DNA of 64,000 bases. It comes from Tritrichomonas musculus. Its lineage: Eukaryota; Parabasalia; Tritrichomonadida; Tritrichomonadidae. The stretch spans positions 558,001 to 622,000 of the forward strand of contig JAPFFF010000031.1 in the NCBI GenBank assembly GCA_039105265.1, in the 5' to 3' direction. This document shows, one piece after another, positions 46,542 to 56,315 of this stretch (its first letter is position 1; every line of letters begins with the position of its first letter). Both the position numbers and the translations under genes were made by a program. A model generated the notes under the pieces. The model ran no database searches and was not told the origin of the DNA. It saw only the letters and a program-made list of their open reading frames with translations.

Positions 46542-47022
46542 AATTCATTCAGTCTAACAAAAATTGCATTTTTGTCATCCTCGACTTAATTAGTATATAT
46601 ACCCGCCACAGTCGCGTGACAGCTAATTTAATTGACGAAACCCCCAAAAAATCAGCTGTTTTGGTATTTATTTTAGTGCTACTTGTGGCACAAGACTAAA
46701 GATATATGTCTACGATCTATTAATATATGACAATTCAATAACGATAACCTAAAATAAATGCTATAATAATAGGCAAAATCGACTATAATAATATGGAAAC
46801 CGTCCTGAAACAATTCCATAGCTATACTCATATACGACATAGCGAGATTGTGTCCAATAAAGTAGAACTATTAGTGGCATATAATGAAGGACTATTGTAG
46901 CATATAATTGATGACTAAATGTATAAACAGTGAGTTTGATATGTGATCTAAATGAAAATTTTATCCAACTGAAACAAATGACACTGAACACTAAGTTGTA
47001 TTATCACGAACGTATTAAATGA

Positions 47023-47478
47023 GAGTCTGTTGATGACTTTCGTGATTACATCCGTGACGCTGACGATGCTTTCGCTACCGCGGATACATTGAAACAACAA
47101 GTTGAACCAATACCAACACCAGAAGAAATCCATGATCCGTCATATATACGATGGCAGATGTTTGATGAGATCCCTGAACGATTATACACTATACAATGTG
47201 AAGGTTATTTCGATAAGAACGACAAACCATTAAAAGATGAAACATCGATTAAACACCTCACTAGTGGTGAACCACCAGTATATATCGATGATGAAATAGA
47301 AATTTGTGATGAGAATGGTAACGTAATCGATTATATGGATTATGAAGATTATTATTATTGTATGGATCACAGCCATACAAGTATGATTTACGGAAGATCA
47401 ACTTTAACCAAAAATATAATGTATGTATGTGCGCGATCTGTGTTCTTTGTCGATTTAGTACCTAGCACGAATTCGTGA
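47023..47478 (+). CDS. Unassigned acidic protein of the foreign island
   Basis: The open frame runs from 47,023 and has no ATG before PIPTPEEIHDPSYIRWQMFD. The protein is acidic and aromatic (IDDEIEICDENGNVIDYMDY and YYYCMDHSHTSM). Its 3' end overlaps the minus-strand neighbour by 24 bp. The island may come from a virus-like element, so it is recorded only as a part of a probably incomplete unit. No family is recognised. Confidence 0.4.
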   Translation, partial: ESVDDFRDYIRDADDAFATADTLKQQVEPIPTPEEIHDPSYIRWQMFDEIPERLYTIQCEGYFDKNDKPLKDETSIKHLTSGEPPVYIDDEIEICDENGNVIDYMDYEDYYYCMDHSHTSMIYGRSTLTKNIMYVCARSVFFVDLVPSTNS

Positions 47479-47892
47479 AGCACTAGCATATGGTTCGATA
47501 GGTTTATCTATATACTTAAACGATTTGGTGTGTGGATCGTAGTATCTGGACTTATATGTATCACTCTCTTCTGGTTCGGTACTCTTTCGTTGAACTGTTC
47601 TAGATACATTGCAGAACTTACCATTACGTTTGGTGAATCGTTTTGTTGATTGTGGTATATCTTCATTAAGTGTTCTACTATCGAACTTGCTAGCATTCGG
47701 ATTGCGACGGAACAGGGTGTTAAGAGTCTTATAATCTTGTTTAGTTGTTAACTCGATGATAGCTCGTTTAAGTAATGTTAAGTCGTCGGTAGTATACAGC
47801 TCTTCTAAGCTTGTTTGTGTTGTATTCTTATTCTTACTCTTCGTAGAAGATGTTTCCCTGGAACTCATTTCTAAGTAATTAAACTCACACAT
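47455..47892 (-). CDS. Unassigned basic protein of the foreign island (about 145 aa)
   Basis: Starts at ATG 47,892 or 47,868. It has an S/T/K-rich beginning (MSSRETSSTKSKNKNTTQTS), a helical middle (LLKRAIIELTTKQDYKTLNT) and a basic, tyrosine-containing end (YASASRIRARY). It is probably nucleic-acid-binding by composition. No family is recognised. Confidence 0.45.
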   Translation of the reverse strand: MCEFNYLEMSSRETSSTKSKNKNTTQTSLEELYTTDDLTLLKRAIIELTTKQDYKTLNTLFRRNPNASKFDSRTLNEDIPQSTKRFTKRNGKFCNVSRTVQRKSTEPEESDTYKSRYYDPHTKSFKYIDKPIEPYASASRIRARY

Positions 47893-47963
47893 TTCTTGCA
47901 CAAAAACAATACTATATTCACAATGCACGTATTAAATATGTAATCCGAACCTAATAAATGTTA

Positions 47964-48034
47964 GCGCTAACTGGTATAGTGGTAGAGTCATGAATTGGTG
48001 GTCCGGAACACTGGTTCGATTCGCTGCTATACCT
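47964..48034 (+). ncRNA. tRNA-like sequence with polymerase III box A and box B
   Basis: tggtatagtgg (47,972-47,982) fits box A and ggttcgattcg (48,013-48,023) nearly fits box B, at tRNA spacing. The heptamers ggtatag and ctatacc could form an acceptor-like stem, but a complete cloverleaf with a clear anticodon arm does not fold by eye. It lies between two minus-strand genes of the foreign island. It is a tRNA relic, a tRNA-like structure or an internal pol III promoter. Confidence 0.4.
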
Positions 48035-48082
48035 CTTTTCTGTGTTATTTTGTATCATATTTGTGATAGAACCCATAGCGAA

Positions 48083-49135
48083 TTAACACCTATGTGGTAA
48101 GCTATTGCTTGTGGTATAGATAACACAGAAACATTTGTCGACAAATGTAACCCAAACCAACATCATGATGGATGCAGTTTCCTTTCTCTTGTTCAAATGC
48201 TTTCCATATCGAACATATACATATACATCCGAATTTCGATTTAGGTTTCGACCTAGAAACTGTTTAACACTGGACACAGTATCGATATATGTTTGGACGA
48301 ATACAGATAGAATATTCTCTTTAATGGACTGTCCATTCTGGATAGATGAGGTAGATATAATAACATCAACGTCTTCATCAAACAAACCATCTTCATTCAA
48401 CTTAACCTCTTTGTTATCACCTGTATATAACGCAACCTTGTATCTATCTTTCAACATCTCTTTCAATATCTTACATTCTTTCTTATCTTCTATCTTAATT
48501 AATACTTTATCGTAGTTCATTCTATTTTTATCAATCAAATCAACTATTGCAGCACGTTGTTCATCAGCATCTGGTATCAACTTGTTAACGTATATATTTT
48601 GATTGTATCTCTTATCAATATGTGGATTAACGATTATGTAATCTCGGAAACACGCGAAGGGTTTAATATCGTCAGCAGTAGCACTTATTAACGCAACTCG
48701 ATCGAACTCTTTGGTTATCTCAATCAATCCAATATGTTGTAGAAACATATGTGCTTCATCAATCACTAGAAAGTAATCTAATTGTTGCTCTTTCATATAG
48801 TATTCTTCAATTAGATCACCTAAGCACTTCGAAGCTATGTTGTATGTAGTAATAATTATATCAACTCCTTTATGTACAGCTTTATGGAATTCACTAAACG
48901 CATTGTCATTAACACATAATCGAATGGACTTAACATCCATATCACTCAACTTGGTATAGAACTCTGTGGCTATATTCACTGTTGGAACTGTTACCATAAA
49001 CCTCTCTGTACTATGTGACGCAATCCATTTACGAATCGCTGTCGATTTACAAGAGCCGATTGGTGCTTCACAGATGAACTTCTTGGTTCGAATTTGTTTA
49101 GTGATCTTACGTAAATCATATTTGTTGTGATCCAT
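48083..49135 (-). CDS. SF2 helicase-like ATPase (350 aa), origin-binding/viral type
   Basis: It contains a Walker A variant APIGSCKST (about 24-32), a DEAH box VIDEAHMFL (about 134), motif III ISATADD (about 158), and motif VI region KQFLGRNLNRNSDVYVYVR (about 300). Motif Ia/Ib-like VTVPTVNIATEF is also present. The compact two-domain layout without accessory domains resembles the helicases of herpes-type origin-binding proteins and large DNA viruses or virus-like elements. It would unwind nucleic acid using ATP. Its base composition (cga, gtt, aca rich) differs from nearby host genes, suggesting transfer. Confidence 0.75.
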   Translation of the reverse strand: MDHNKYDLRKITKQIRTKKFICEAPIGSCKSTAIRKWIASHSTERFMVTVPTVNIATEFYTKLSDMDVKSIRLCVNDNAFSEFHKAVHKGVDIIITTYNIASKCLGDLIEEYYMKEQQLDYFLVIDEAHMFLQHIGLIEITKEFDRVALISATADDIKPFACFRDYIIVNPHIDKRYNQNIYVNKLIPDADEQRAAIVDLIDKNRMNYDKVLIKIEDKKECKILKEMLKDRYKVALYTGDNKEVKLNEDGLFDEDVDVIISTSSIQNGQSIKENILSVFVQTYIDTVSSVKQFLGRNLNRNSDVYVYVRYGKHLNKRKETASIMMLVWVTFVDKCFCVIYTTSNSLPHRC

Positions 49136-49215
49136 ACAATAACAGTTAACTATTTAAGTAAGATATTTTAATTAATCCTATAAAAATAACGTGCAAATAA
49201 AAATTTTGGTTTTAA

Positions 49216-49437
49216 ATGACTTTTACTGAACTTTTTCCAGAATCCGATTGGGAAACTAAAAGAATGTTTTTTCAAAGTCAAATGAGGTACGTAGCAATTT
49301 GCAAAAAAACATGATAATTGGTGGTAGAAAATTGAAATGTGGATATGCATGTAGAAAAGACAGGCCAAACGAAAGAAAACACATTTGCTCATTTAACAGA
49401 ATTACCAGGCTTTTTTTGATGCATATACAACAACTCA
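49216..49437 (+). other. Cys/His-rich reading-frame remnant
   Basis: One frame gives MTFTELFPESDWETKRMFFQ to a stop at about 49,312; a neighbouring frame continues GGRKLKCGYACRKDRPNERK and HICSFNRITRLFLM. The C-x3-C, H-x-C spacing resembles a zinc finger of the kind found at the front of transposases. It probably belongs to the element bounded at 46,277/49,635. Confidence 0.35.
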
Positions 49438-49639
49438 AATAAATGTTCGGTAATGATGTTAATAATTTATTTTAAAAAAACGCATGAAATTTTATTATAT
49501 TAATTATTAATGAATAAAAAACAATATATCAAAATTTGCAAACAAGATATAAACTTTTTTTTAAAACCGTTATCCCAAATTTTCAAAAAATATCATCCCA
49601 AAAACTCAAAAAAAAAAAAACCATTTGGACAGGCTTACT

Positions 49640-49936
49640 ATAATTTTTTATCTGAACATCTCACTTTTGATGCATAAAACCTCTCGAATGAGCACTTAAG
49701 TAAGATCATCTGAACGCTAGGTCATTTTATATATATATATATATTAGTTGGAGTGTACTGCCAAGATTCTATTATTAATGGACAACATCGCCAACGAACT
49801 CTATCACTAAAGAATTGCATGAGTGCATATCATTAACGAATTATTCAGGAAATGATTCAACATCTTTATTCCTACTACAATGAAAAAACTAACACAAAAA
49901 TATCGGCTCGTTTAACTTTTGTCTGGAAATAAAACA
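49640..49936. other. Intergenic sequence
   Basis: Contains a short (ta)n run near 49,731-49,746. No gene is recognised. Confidence 0.4.
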
Positions 49937-51041
49937 ATGAGTCACGAAAAAGAAGCAAGGTTACTGGAACCAGAATTCCACACCAAGAAAGAGATTACTC
50001 TTAAAGTTTTTAGTCCATATTCCATTTTAAAGCAAGTATAGGTATAAAACTTTTTTCAGCAGGAGAAACTTCTCAAAATCGATTAACAATAGCATATAAT
50101 TGTTCTTTTTCATCATCTGGATGTAAAGCTAGGTTGGTTTTTAATCAAATTCAAAAATACAATTCGGAATATTACTATTCGTTTAATTCTGATAGTAGTG
50201 AATTCAATCATTCAAATCATCCAGTTGACAAACGTTTTATCCAAGCTCATCGCAATTGCTTATCCGAATCACAAATAAATGATATTCAATCTCAAACTCA
50301 ATTAGGTGCTTTATCTGGCAGAATCAGAACAAATGTCCAAGCAGAGTGTGGAAGTGATATTTTTTACAATATTCGCAGAAAGGTTTTACATAATCAGAAA
50401 AATGAAGATTTAGACAAATTGATTCAAATGCTTCAAGAAGGAGAGGAGAAAACAATTAAAGTCAACATGCCAAACGATATGTTAGAAAGAATAACTGTTA
50501 TATATAATGAAACACTCAATTCAAATTATTCTCATGACATAGTTGTAATAGATGACACTGCGATGACAAATTTATACGGATTACCTTTCGAAACGATGGT
50601 GGTAATTGATCAAGAGGATCATACTCAGTTATTATCATATTCAATTTTACCAAATAAAAGTTCAACTTCATTTCTCAATTTTTTTAATGATTATATTGAA
50701 TTAGGTGGTTTTCAATTTCGCATAATAGTTGTTGATCATTTGCAAGCTCAAATTAAGGCATTAGAAAAAGCATTACTAATTCTTATATAGTTTTTTGTCT
50801 TGTACATATAAGAAGAGATTTGCTTTTGTACTTTCGTTCCGATGATGAAATCATTACTGGATTAGATAGAGCAAAAGCATATCCTTCTTATTCGTACACA
50901 TATGACAAAAAGAATGAACCGTGTGTTTGGTGTCATCTTCGAATGCAAAATAATAATTTAGCAATACCGTGCAGACATACAATCAAAACTGGTTATCTTA
51001 TTAATATTGATACAATTAATCAAAGATTTCTTCAACATTAG
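49937..51041 (+). pseudogene. MULE (Mutator-like) transposase, broken
   Basis: Begins MSHEKEARLLEPEFHTKKE. After a frameshift near 50,020 it continues as a FAR1/FLYWCH-like DNA-binding part (CSFSSSGCKARLVFNQIQKY, SNHPVDKRF). The MULE catalytic domain follows, with VVIDDTAMTNLYGLPFETMV (first D) and FRIIVVDHLQAQIKALEKAL (second D). A deletion or shift near 50,790 removes the third acid region. A SWIM-type CxH end (CVWCHLRMQNNN, PCRHTIKTGYLI) remains to 51,041. Two frame breaks are visible. Terminal repeats were not found. Confidence 0.75.
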
Positions 51042-51214
51042 ATTCATTGGTAATATGATAGAAAGAAAAAGAGTTAATTGTTGTTTGTAAACCGTAATTG
51101 CTTTTTGTCGAAATACGTTTTAAATTGTATAAATTGCTCCAGCATGATAATTTGGTTTTTAAAATGTTTCTTAAATTTCAATGTATAAAAGTTTATATTT
51201 ATTAGAAAAAAAAC

Positions 51215-51284
51215 TCGCTGGCCGGGAATCGGACCCGGGTCACAGGAACGACAATCCTACATGATACCATTACACTACCAGCGA
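51215..51284 (-). tRNA. tRNA-Asp (GTC)
   Basis: The 70-nt cloverleaf folds well on the minus strand: acceptor TCGCTGG/CCAGCGA, anticodon stem TAGGA/TCCTG around loop TTGTCGT (anticodon GTC), and T arm CCGGG/CCCGG around TCCGATT. Box A-like GGTAGTGTAATGG and box B GGTCCGATTCC are present. It is a host gene between the MULE relic and the kinase pseudogene. Confidence 0.9.
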
Positions 51285-51370
51285 TTTCATTTCTTTGAAT
51301 TATATTTATTCTTATATATTAAAATTATTAATGAATGAAATGAAAAGTATTGAAATTGATAAATCTTTAA

Positions 51371-52461
51371 ATGAATGAAAAAACAGGAACTTATACGCTT
51401 GATAAATACGATGTTATTAATAAAATTAGTGAAGGTTCATATGGATTTGTATATTTAGTTAAAGATAAACAAACTGGAAAAGAATATGCAGCAAAAATTA
51501 GTAAAGACCCATATGATCCTTAAAAAAATATTTCACTTTCATCTGAAAAAGAAATATATCTAAAACTTAAAAATCCTGCTGTATTGACTTTATTTGAATA
51601 CAGTCTTTCAGTTTTTAATCATAAAAATTATCCAACTTCAATAATTGAATACATGCCAAACAAATCACTTAAAGATTTACTAAAAAGTATAAGTTCTTCA
51701 GAAAGCACAATACCATCATCAAAATTATATATAATCTTACTTGGTCTTGCTCTTGGAATGAAATATCTTCACTCACATGGAATTATACATCGAGACATGA
51801 AACCAGATAATATTCTTCTAGATGATAAACTTTATCCTCATATTTGCGATTTTGGTGAATCCTATGAAACTGACATTGAAATATCACAAACGAAAATGCA
51901 AGATTATAAAGGTACACCACAATACATGGCTCCGGAAATGTTTACAGATGATTATTACACATATAAAGTAGATGTGTATGCATTTTCACTCATTGCATAT
52001 GAATTGTTGACAGGAAAAAAAACATATGAAAAAATCGAATCAGCACGCATTCTTTCTAATTTTATAACGAAAGGAAACCGACCAGATTTGAGTGATATTT
52101 CCGATTTAGAATACGATCATTTCTTAAAGAATGTTGGTCAGGAAAACCTTTTGAAAGACCTTTATAATATTTCCATGCTGATGAAAAAGAAGTCAACGAA
52201 TATCTTGATCTATTTGATGAAAAACTCAAGAACAAAAACTTTAATGGAAATCTTGATATCAAAAAGGCAGCCGATGAAGGAGATATTCAATCAATGTTTT
52301 TCTATGGAATTCTTTTGTATTAAACTGAAAATGATCTACCAATGCAAGACTTATATTCAATTAATTAAAGATATTTTTGCAACCATAACATCATCTTCTC
52401 TTGTATCAACAGAAAATGATTTTCTAAAACGATTGCTTCTTCAATTATTAAATGATTTTTA
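51371..52461 (+). pseudogene. Protein kinase with Sel1-type repeat, inactivated
   Basis: From ATG 51,371 the kinase domain reads YDVINKISEGSYGFVYLV (glycine loop) and EYAAKIS (ATP lysine). An in-frame TAA follows at 51,521, then the same frame resumes with IIHRDMKPDNILLDD (catalytic loop), ICDFGES and GTPQYMAPEMF. A frameshift near 52,150-52,180 moves the continuation, including the Sel1-like IKKAADEGDIQSMFFYGI, to another frame. All kinase motifs are otherwise intact, so inactivation is recent. Kinase-Sel1 fusions are common in trichomonads. Confidence 0.75.
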
Positions 52462-52559
52462 GATATTTTAAGATTTTTAAATCTTTCAAATATATAAAAT
52501 TTGGGATGGAATAAAATTTCTTCAATATAAAAATATATTTGTGAGAATTGTGATCTGCT

Positions 52560-53110
52560 ATCTGTTGAATTCATGCTCATCGGTTGGTACATTATCTGTT
52601 GAATATATTGGCGATCATGCTTTTTACGATTGCTCAAAATTAACAGAAGTTATATTTGATACTCAATCTACTCTATGCTCAACTTGATGGTTTTCTTTTG
52701 GCATGAGTTCATTATTAGTAAAAGTTTCAATTCCATAATCTGTAACAAAATAAAAAGAAATATTTATAACGGATGTTCAAAATTAGAAGAAGTTTCATTC
52801 GATATTCCACATTCTATAATTATAGAATTTCAATTGGATGGTTTGGCTTTAATGAATACTCATCATTTGTGTAAATTTTATTTCCTTTATCTGTTAAAAA
52901 AAAATGGAGAAAATTTAAAATTAACAGATTCTTCATTTGAAAAACTATATTCTTTATCAATAATTGGGAATTATTGCTTTGCTTCTTGTTTATGATTAGT
53001 ATAGTTTTCTTTTAATAGTTCGTCTTCTTTACAATCAATTGGAATTCATACTTTTGACATTTGCAAGTTATTAAGCAAAATTTCGATACCAACTTCTGTC
53101 ACGAATTCGT
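52560..53110 (+). pseudogene. BspA-like leucine-rich repeat relic
   Basis: Typical BspA (LRR_5/TpLRR) phrases occur in different frames: VEYIGDHAFYDCSKLTEVIF near 52,600, NGCSKLEEVSFDIPHSI near 52,770, and IGIHTFDICKLLSKISIPTS near 53,040. Several stops and shifts are present. It may once have been the 3' part of the kinase gene or an independent surface-protein gene of the family. Confidence 0.6.
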
Positions 53111-53782
53111 AACAGAAAAAAAGATTTTTTTCCATCATGTAGAGATATTTTTTGCTAAATTTTTTATTTATAGAAGTAAAAATTAAAGAGATATAAAATT
53201 CTAATGTAGACACATAAAATCATATGGCTAACAGATTTAAAACATCTTTTTCTTAAGAAATATATTTAAATTGACTATAATATTATGCATTGAATGGTTT
53301 TCAAAAAGAAAAAGAATGAACGATTTAGCATACCGAATTTATATGAATAAGGTACATAAACTTTTAAAAAATCAAATCAATAATAACTCATAAAATCAGT
53401 ATGAAAAAATGCTGAAACTTAATTGCATTTCTAACCATAAAGCAGCATTCATCGTTTAAATTAGATCATCATATTAAAAGTCCCAAAGAATAAGAAAAAT
53501 CAAAGTTAGATGAATAAAACAATAAAGACAAATTTATATCAATATAAATCAATATAAAACGATGTGTTTTTATCAATTTTATAGAGATATTCAAAAAAAT
53601 AAAGAATATTATTTATTCAAGAAATATCAAATTATTAATAATGAAGTAAAATATTGTATAATAAATATTTTTCTTATTTTTATCAATTGTGTTTGTCCAA
53701 TTTGTCCGCATTGAATTTATTGAAAAAGTTATCTTTCATACAGAAATATTATCTCATTATATCACCTCATCTTTTAATCAAT
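53111..53782. other. AT-rich 5' region of actin
   Basis: No gene is recognised. It ends with a C/T-rich promoter-proximal stretch (atatcacctcatcttttaat) like one before the gene at 60,306 (ttatcacctcttg). Confidence 0.5.
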
Positions 53783-53789
53783 TCACTTT
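53783..53789 (+). promoter_or_regulatory. Initiator of the actin gene
   Basis: TCACTTT matches the trichomonad initiator and lies 6 bp before the actin ATG, within the short 5' leader typical of trichomonad mRNAs. Confidence 0.6.
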
Positions 53790-53795
53790 TTTAAA

Positions 53796-54923
53796 ATGGC
53801 TGACGAAGTCCAAACACTTGTTATCGATAATGGATCCGGTATGTGCAAGGCCGGTTTCGCAGGAGATGAAGCCCCACGTTCTGTTTTCCCATCAATTGTC
53901 GGACGTCCAAAGTATGTTGCTGCAGTTGCAGGTGGTCAAAACAAGGACACATATGTTGGTGATGAAGCATGCGCAAAGGCAGGTGTTCTCATCCTTAAAT
54001 ACCCAATTGAACACGGTATCGTTACCAACTGGGATGATATGGAAAAGATCTGGCACCACACCTTCTACAACGAACTTCGTGTTGATCCAGCAGAACACCC
54101 AGTTCTTCTTACAGAAGCACCAATGAACCCAAAGGCTAACCGTGAAAAGATGATTCAACTCATGTTCGAAACCTTCAATGTTCCATCCTTCTATGTCGGT
54201 ATCCAAGCTGTTCTTTCCCTTTACTCATCCGGACGTACCACCGGTATCGTTTTTGATGCCGGCGATGGTGTTTCCCACACAGTCCCAATCTACGAAGGTT
54301 ACTCCCTTCCACACGCCATCATGCGTCTTAACCTTGCAGGCCGTGATCTTACCGTCTGGCTCCAAAAGATCTTAAACGAACGTGGTTACACCTTCACAAC
54401 CTCCGCCGAAAAGGAAATCGTTCGTGATATCAAAGAGAAGCACGCCTATGTTGCCCTCGACTATGATGCCGAACTCCAAAAGGCCAAATCATCCTCAGAA
54501 TGCGATGTTTCATACACACTTCCAGATGGAAACGTCATCACAATTGCCGACGAACGTTTCCGTTGCCCAGAACTTCTCTTCAAGCCACACATGAACGGAT
54601 TTGAATTCGATGGTATCGACAAGACCCTCTTCGACTCAATCATGAAGTGCGATATTGATGTTCGTAAAGATCTTTATGCTAACATTGTTCTTTCCGGAGG
54701 TACCACCATGTTCGAAGGACTTCCAGAACGTATCGAAAAGGAAATCACAAACCTTGCCCCACCAACAATGAAGGTCAAGGTTGTTGCCCCACCAGAGCGT
54801 AAGTATGCAGTTTGGATCGGAGGATCCATCCTTGCATCCCTCGCCACATTCCCACAAATGGTTATCACACACGACGAATACAACGATGCCGGACCAGGAA
54901 TTGTCCACAGGAAATGCTTCTAA
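53796..54923 (+). CDS. Actin (375 aa)
   Basis: A full-length conventional actin: [20 protein letters not shown] at the start (phosphate loop 1), [20 protein letters not shown] (phosphate loop 2), [36 protein letters not shown], and the C-terminal GIVHRKCF. No intron. It forms the cytoskeletal filament. Codon use is markedly C-ended (ttc, aac, atc, acc) compared with the A/T-ended neighbours, as expected for a highly expressed gene. Actin gene families are multi-copy in trichomonads; this copy looks functional. Confidence 0.99.
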   Translation: MADEVQTLVIDNGSGMCKAGFAGDEAPRSVFPSIVGRPKYVAAVAGGQNKDTYVGDEACAKAGVLILKYPIEHGIVTNWDDMEKIWHHTFYNELRVDPAEHPVLLTEAPMNPKANREKMIQLMFETFNVPSFYVGIQAVLSLYSSGRTTGIVFDAGDGVSHTVPIYEGYSLPHAIMRLNLAGRDLTVWLQKILNERGYTFTTSAEKEIVRDIKEKHAYVALDYDAELQKAKSSSECDVSYTLPDGNVITIADERFRCPELLFKPHMNGFEFDGIDKTLFDSIMKCDIDVRKDLYANIVLSGGTTMFEGLPERIEKEITNLAPPTMKVKVVAPPERKYAVWIGGSILASLATFPQMVITHDEYNDAGPGIVHRKCF

Positions 54924-55154
54924 ATTACGTTTTTCCTTGGTAAAGTTTTCTTTTTTTTTTATATTTTGAATCTATTTTTTATTTCACATTTTTTATTTTA
55001 AATTTTTTAAAAATTTAGAATTTTTAAAAATATTATGTTGAAATTAATAAGAAAAATATAAAGTTTAAAATCCGATTTCTTTTTACTAAGAGAATAAAAT
55101 TCCCAAAGAATAAATTTTATAACACATTCATTATAAACAACACTCGTAATTTAA

Positions 55155-55823
55155 CTAGAACTCACGAAGAATATCTTGATCGACTTCGTTTTTATGATTT
55201 ATTTCGTCCTGATCAACATCATTCTTATGAAGCAATTCGTCTTGATCTTTTATAATTAATTTATCATTAAGTAATTGTGTGTTTTCAAAGTCGTTTCGAA
55301 TAACATCCCAATGGTCATGAAACCATTTTAGTAAAACTGTTTTCCTTCGTTTTGAATCTCGATCAAGCACAATTTGATTCTTTTTTGCAATTTTTTTTGC
55401 AAATTCGCATAATGTTTGCTGATGGATATCTGAACCAAAATGATTATTGATAAATATACATGCAGGCGATTCTCGTGGATCAAACCCTGCCAGTTTTTGT
55501 TTAACACGATCTTTTTCAGTCGAAATTTCTTGCTTTACTAAACCTTGGATTACGGCTTGTGTTAAAACTATTTGATTTGGAATATTAAGCATAGGATTAG
55601 CAGCTGTTAAATCAAATTTGATTGTTGGCGGTGCATCTGGGCGAAGTTGGAGTTGAAATTGATTACCTTGCTGATCGTTATTTTGCAGAATCTCATCATT
55701 TTGAAGAATATATGCGGTCATTTTATCAAGTTGCCGTTGGACGTGATTTGCTAATTGAGTATTTGACTTGCAATTTTCTACTATTTGATCGAGTTTTTCA
55801 TTGATGATTTCGATAAGATTCAT
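55155..55823 (-). CDS. Unassigned protein (222 aa), possible DNA-binding helix
   Basis: A coiled-coil N-terminus (IINEKLDQIVENCKSNTQLA) is followed by a central segment (APPTIKFDLTAANPMLNIP). A helical domain then carries RDSKRRKTVLLKWFHDHWDV, a basic patch with aromatic residues that could contact DNA. The tail has a duplicated acidic motif (LLHKNDVDQDEINHKNEVDQ). No family is recognised with confidence. It converges with actin. Confidence 0.6.
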   Translation of the reverse strand: MNLIEIINEKLDQIVENCKSNTQLANHVQRQLDKMTAYILQNDEILQNNDQQGNQFQLQLRPDAPPTIKFDLTAANPMLNIPNQIVLTQAVIQGLVKQEISTEKDRVKQKLAGFDPRESPACIFINNHFGSDIHQQTLCEFAKKIAKKNQIVLDRDSKRRKTVLLKWFHDHWDVIRNDFENTQLLNDKLIIKDQDELLHKNDVDQDEINHKNEVDQDILREF

Positions 55824-56315
55824 TTCAATAAAAAGTGACTGTCAAATGGAATTCAATTATCAATATGCGAATTCACAGAAAAATAACCAACTTATATAGA
55901 TTTATCTAAAATAAAACAAACCTTTATACAATATTATTTCTTTTTTTTTTAAAAATAATTTCTCAATGTTAAATTTTTTAGAATTTTTCATTATGGAATG
56001 ATTTAAAAGATATCAGATTTATATTACTATAATTTTAAAAGATTCTCCCAATTTTATTATATCTTGAAAAAATGTTTTTACTAATTAGTTGTAATTACAA
56101 TTTTAATTGTTTTACATTTTAAGCCATTTCTATAATAAACAATATTTATAAACCTTGGGATTATTCTGAGTCTTTATATTATGGTATACATAATATAATA
56201 TAAAATTATAGATATTAAAATTATATGAATTGAAACTCTAATCAAAATGATATTTATTTAATTATAATTTAATCTATCAGATATACAAAACAAAATAAAA
56301 TTAGCTTACAATTTA
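55824..56315. other. AT-rich intergenic region
   Basis: No gene or element is recognised. It contains the promoter of the 222-aa gene and the 3' flank of the coiled-coil gene. Confidence 0.5.

Larger units (their letters stand above)
46277..49635. mobile_element. Element with cctgtccaaatgg inverted ends, host to a foreign island
   Basis: cctgtccaaatgg at the left is matched by ccatttggacagg at the right. Both ends are followed inward by the same words (gggataac and gggatgat), though in a different order. A short frame near the right side (49,216-49,437) encodes a cysteine/histidine-rich stretch. Most of the interior (46,480-49,180) is of different composition and may be a separate insertion. 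I could not identify a clean target duplication. Confidence 0.45.

Noticed and set aside
46466-49192. aataacgt at 46,466-46,473 and 49,185-49,192 as an 8-bp target duplication of the foreign island
   Set aside because: The match is real, but the island's own ends beside it are not convincing inverted repeats and the word is AT-rich. It is kept only as a hint.
51215-51284. tRNA-Glu or tRNA-Gly instead of tRNA-Asp
   Set aside because: The best-folding anticodon loop is TTGTCGT with GTC in the anticodon position, with all arms paired; other registers break the stem.
54178-54908. Long open frames on both strands inside actin
   Set aside because: Open alternative frames arise from the biased codon use of the actin gene; the actin frame itself is unambiguous.
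55155-55823. Initiator-binding protein (IBP39-type) assignment for the 222-aa gene
   Set aside because: The KRRKTVLLKWF helix is suggestive of DNA contact, but it does not match what I remember of the IBD sequence. The function is left open.
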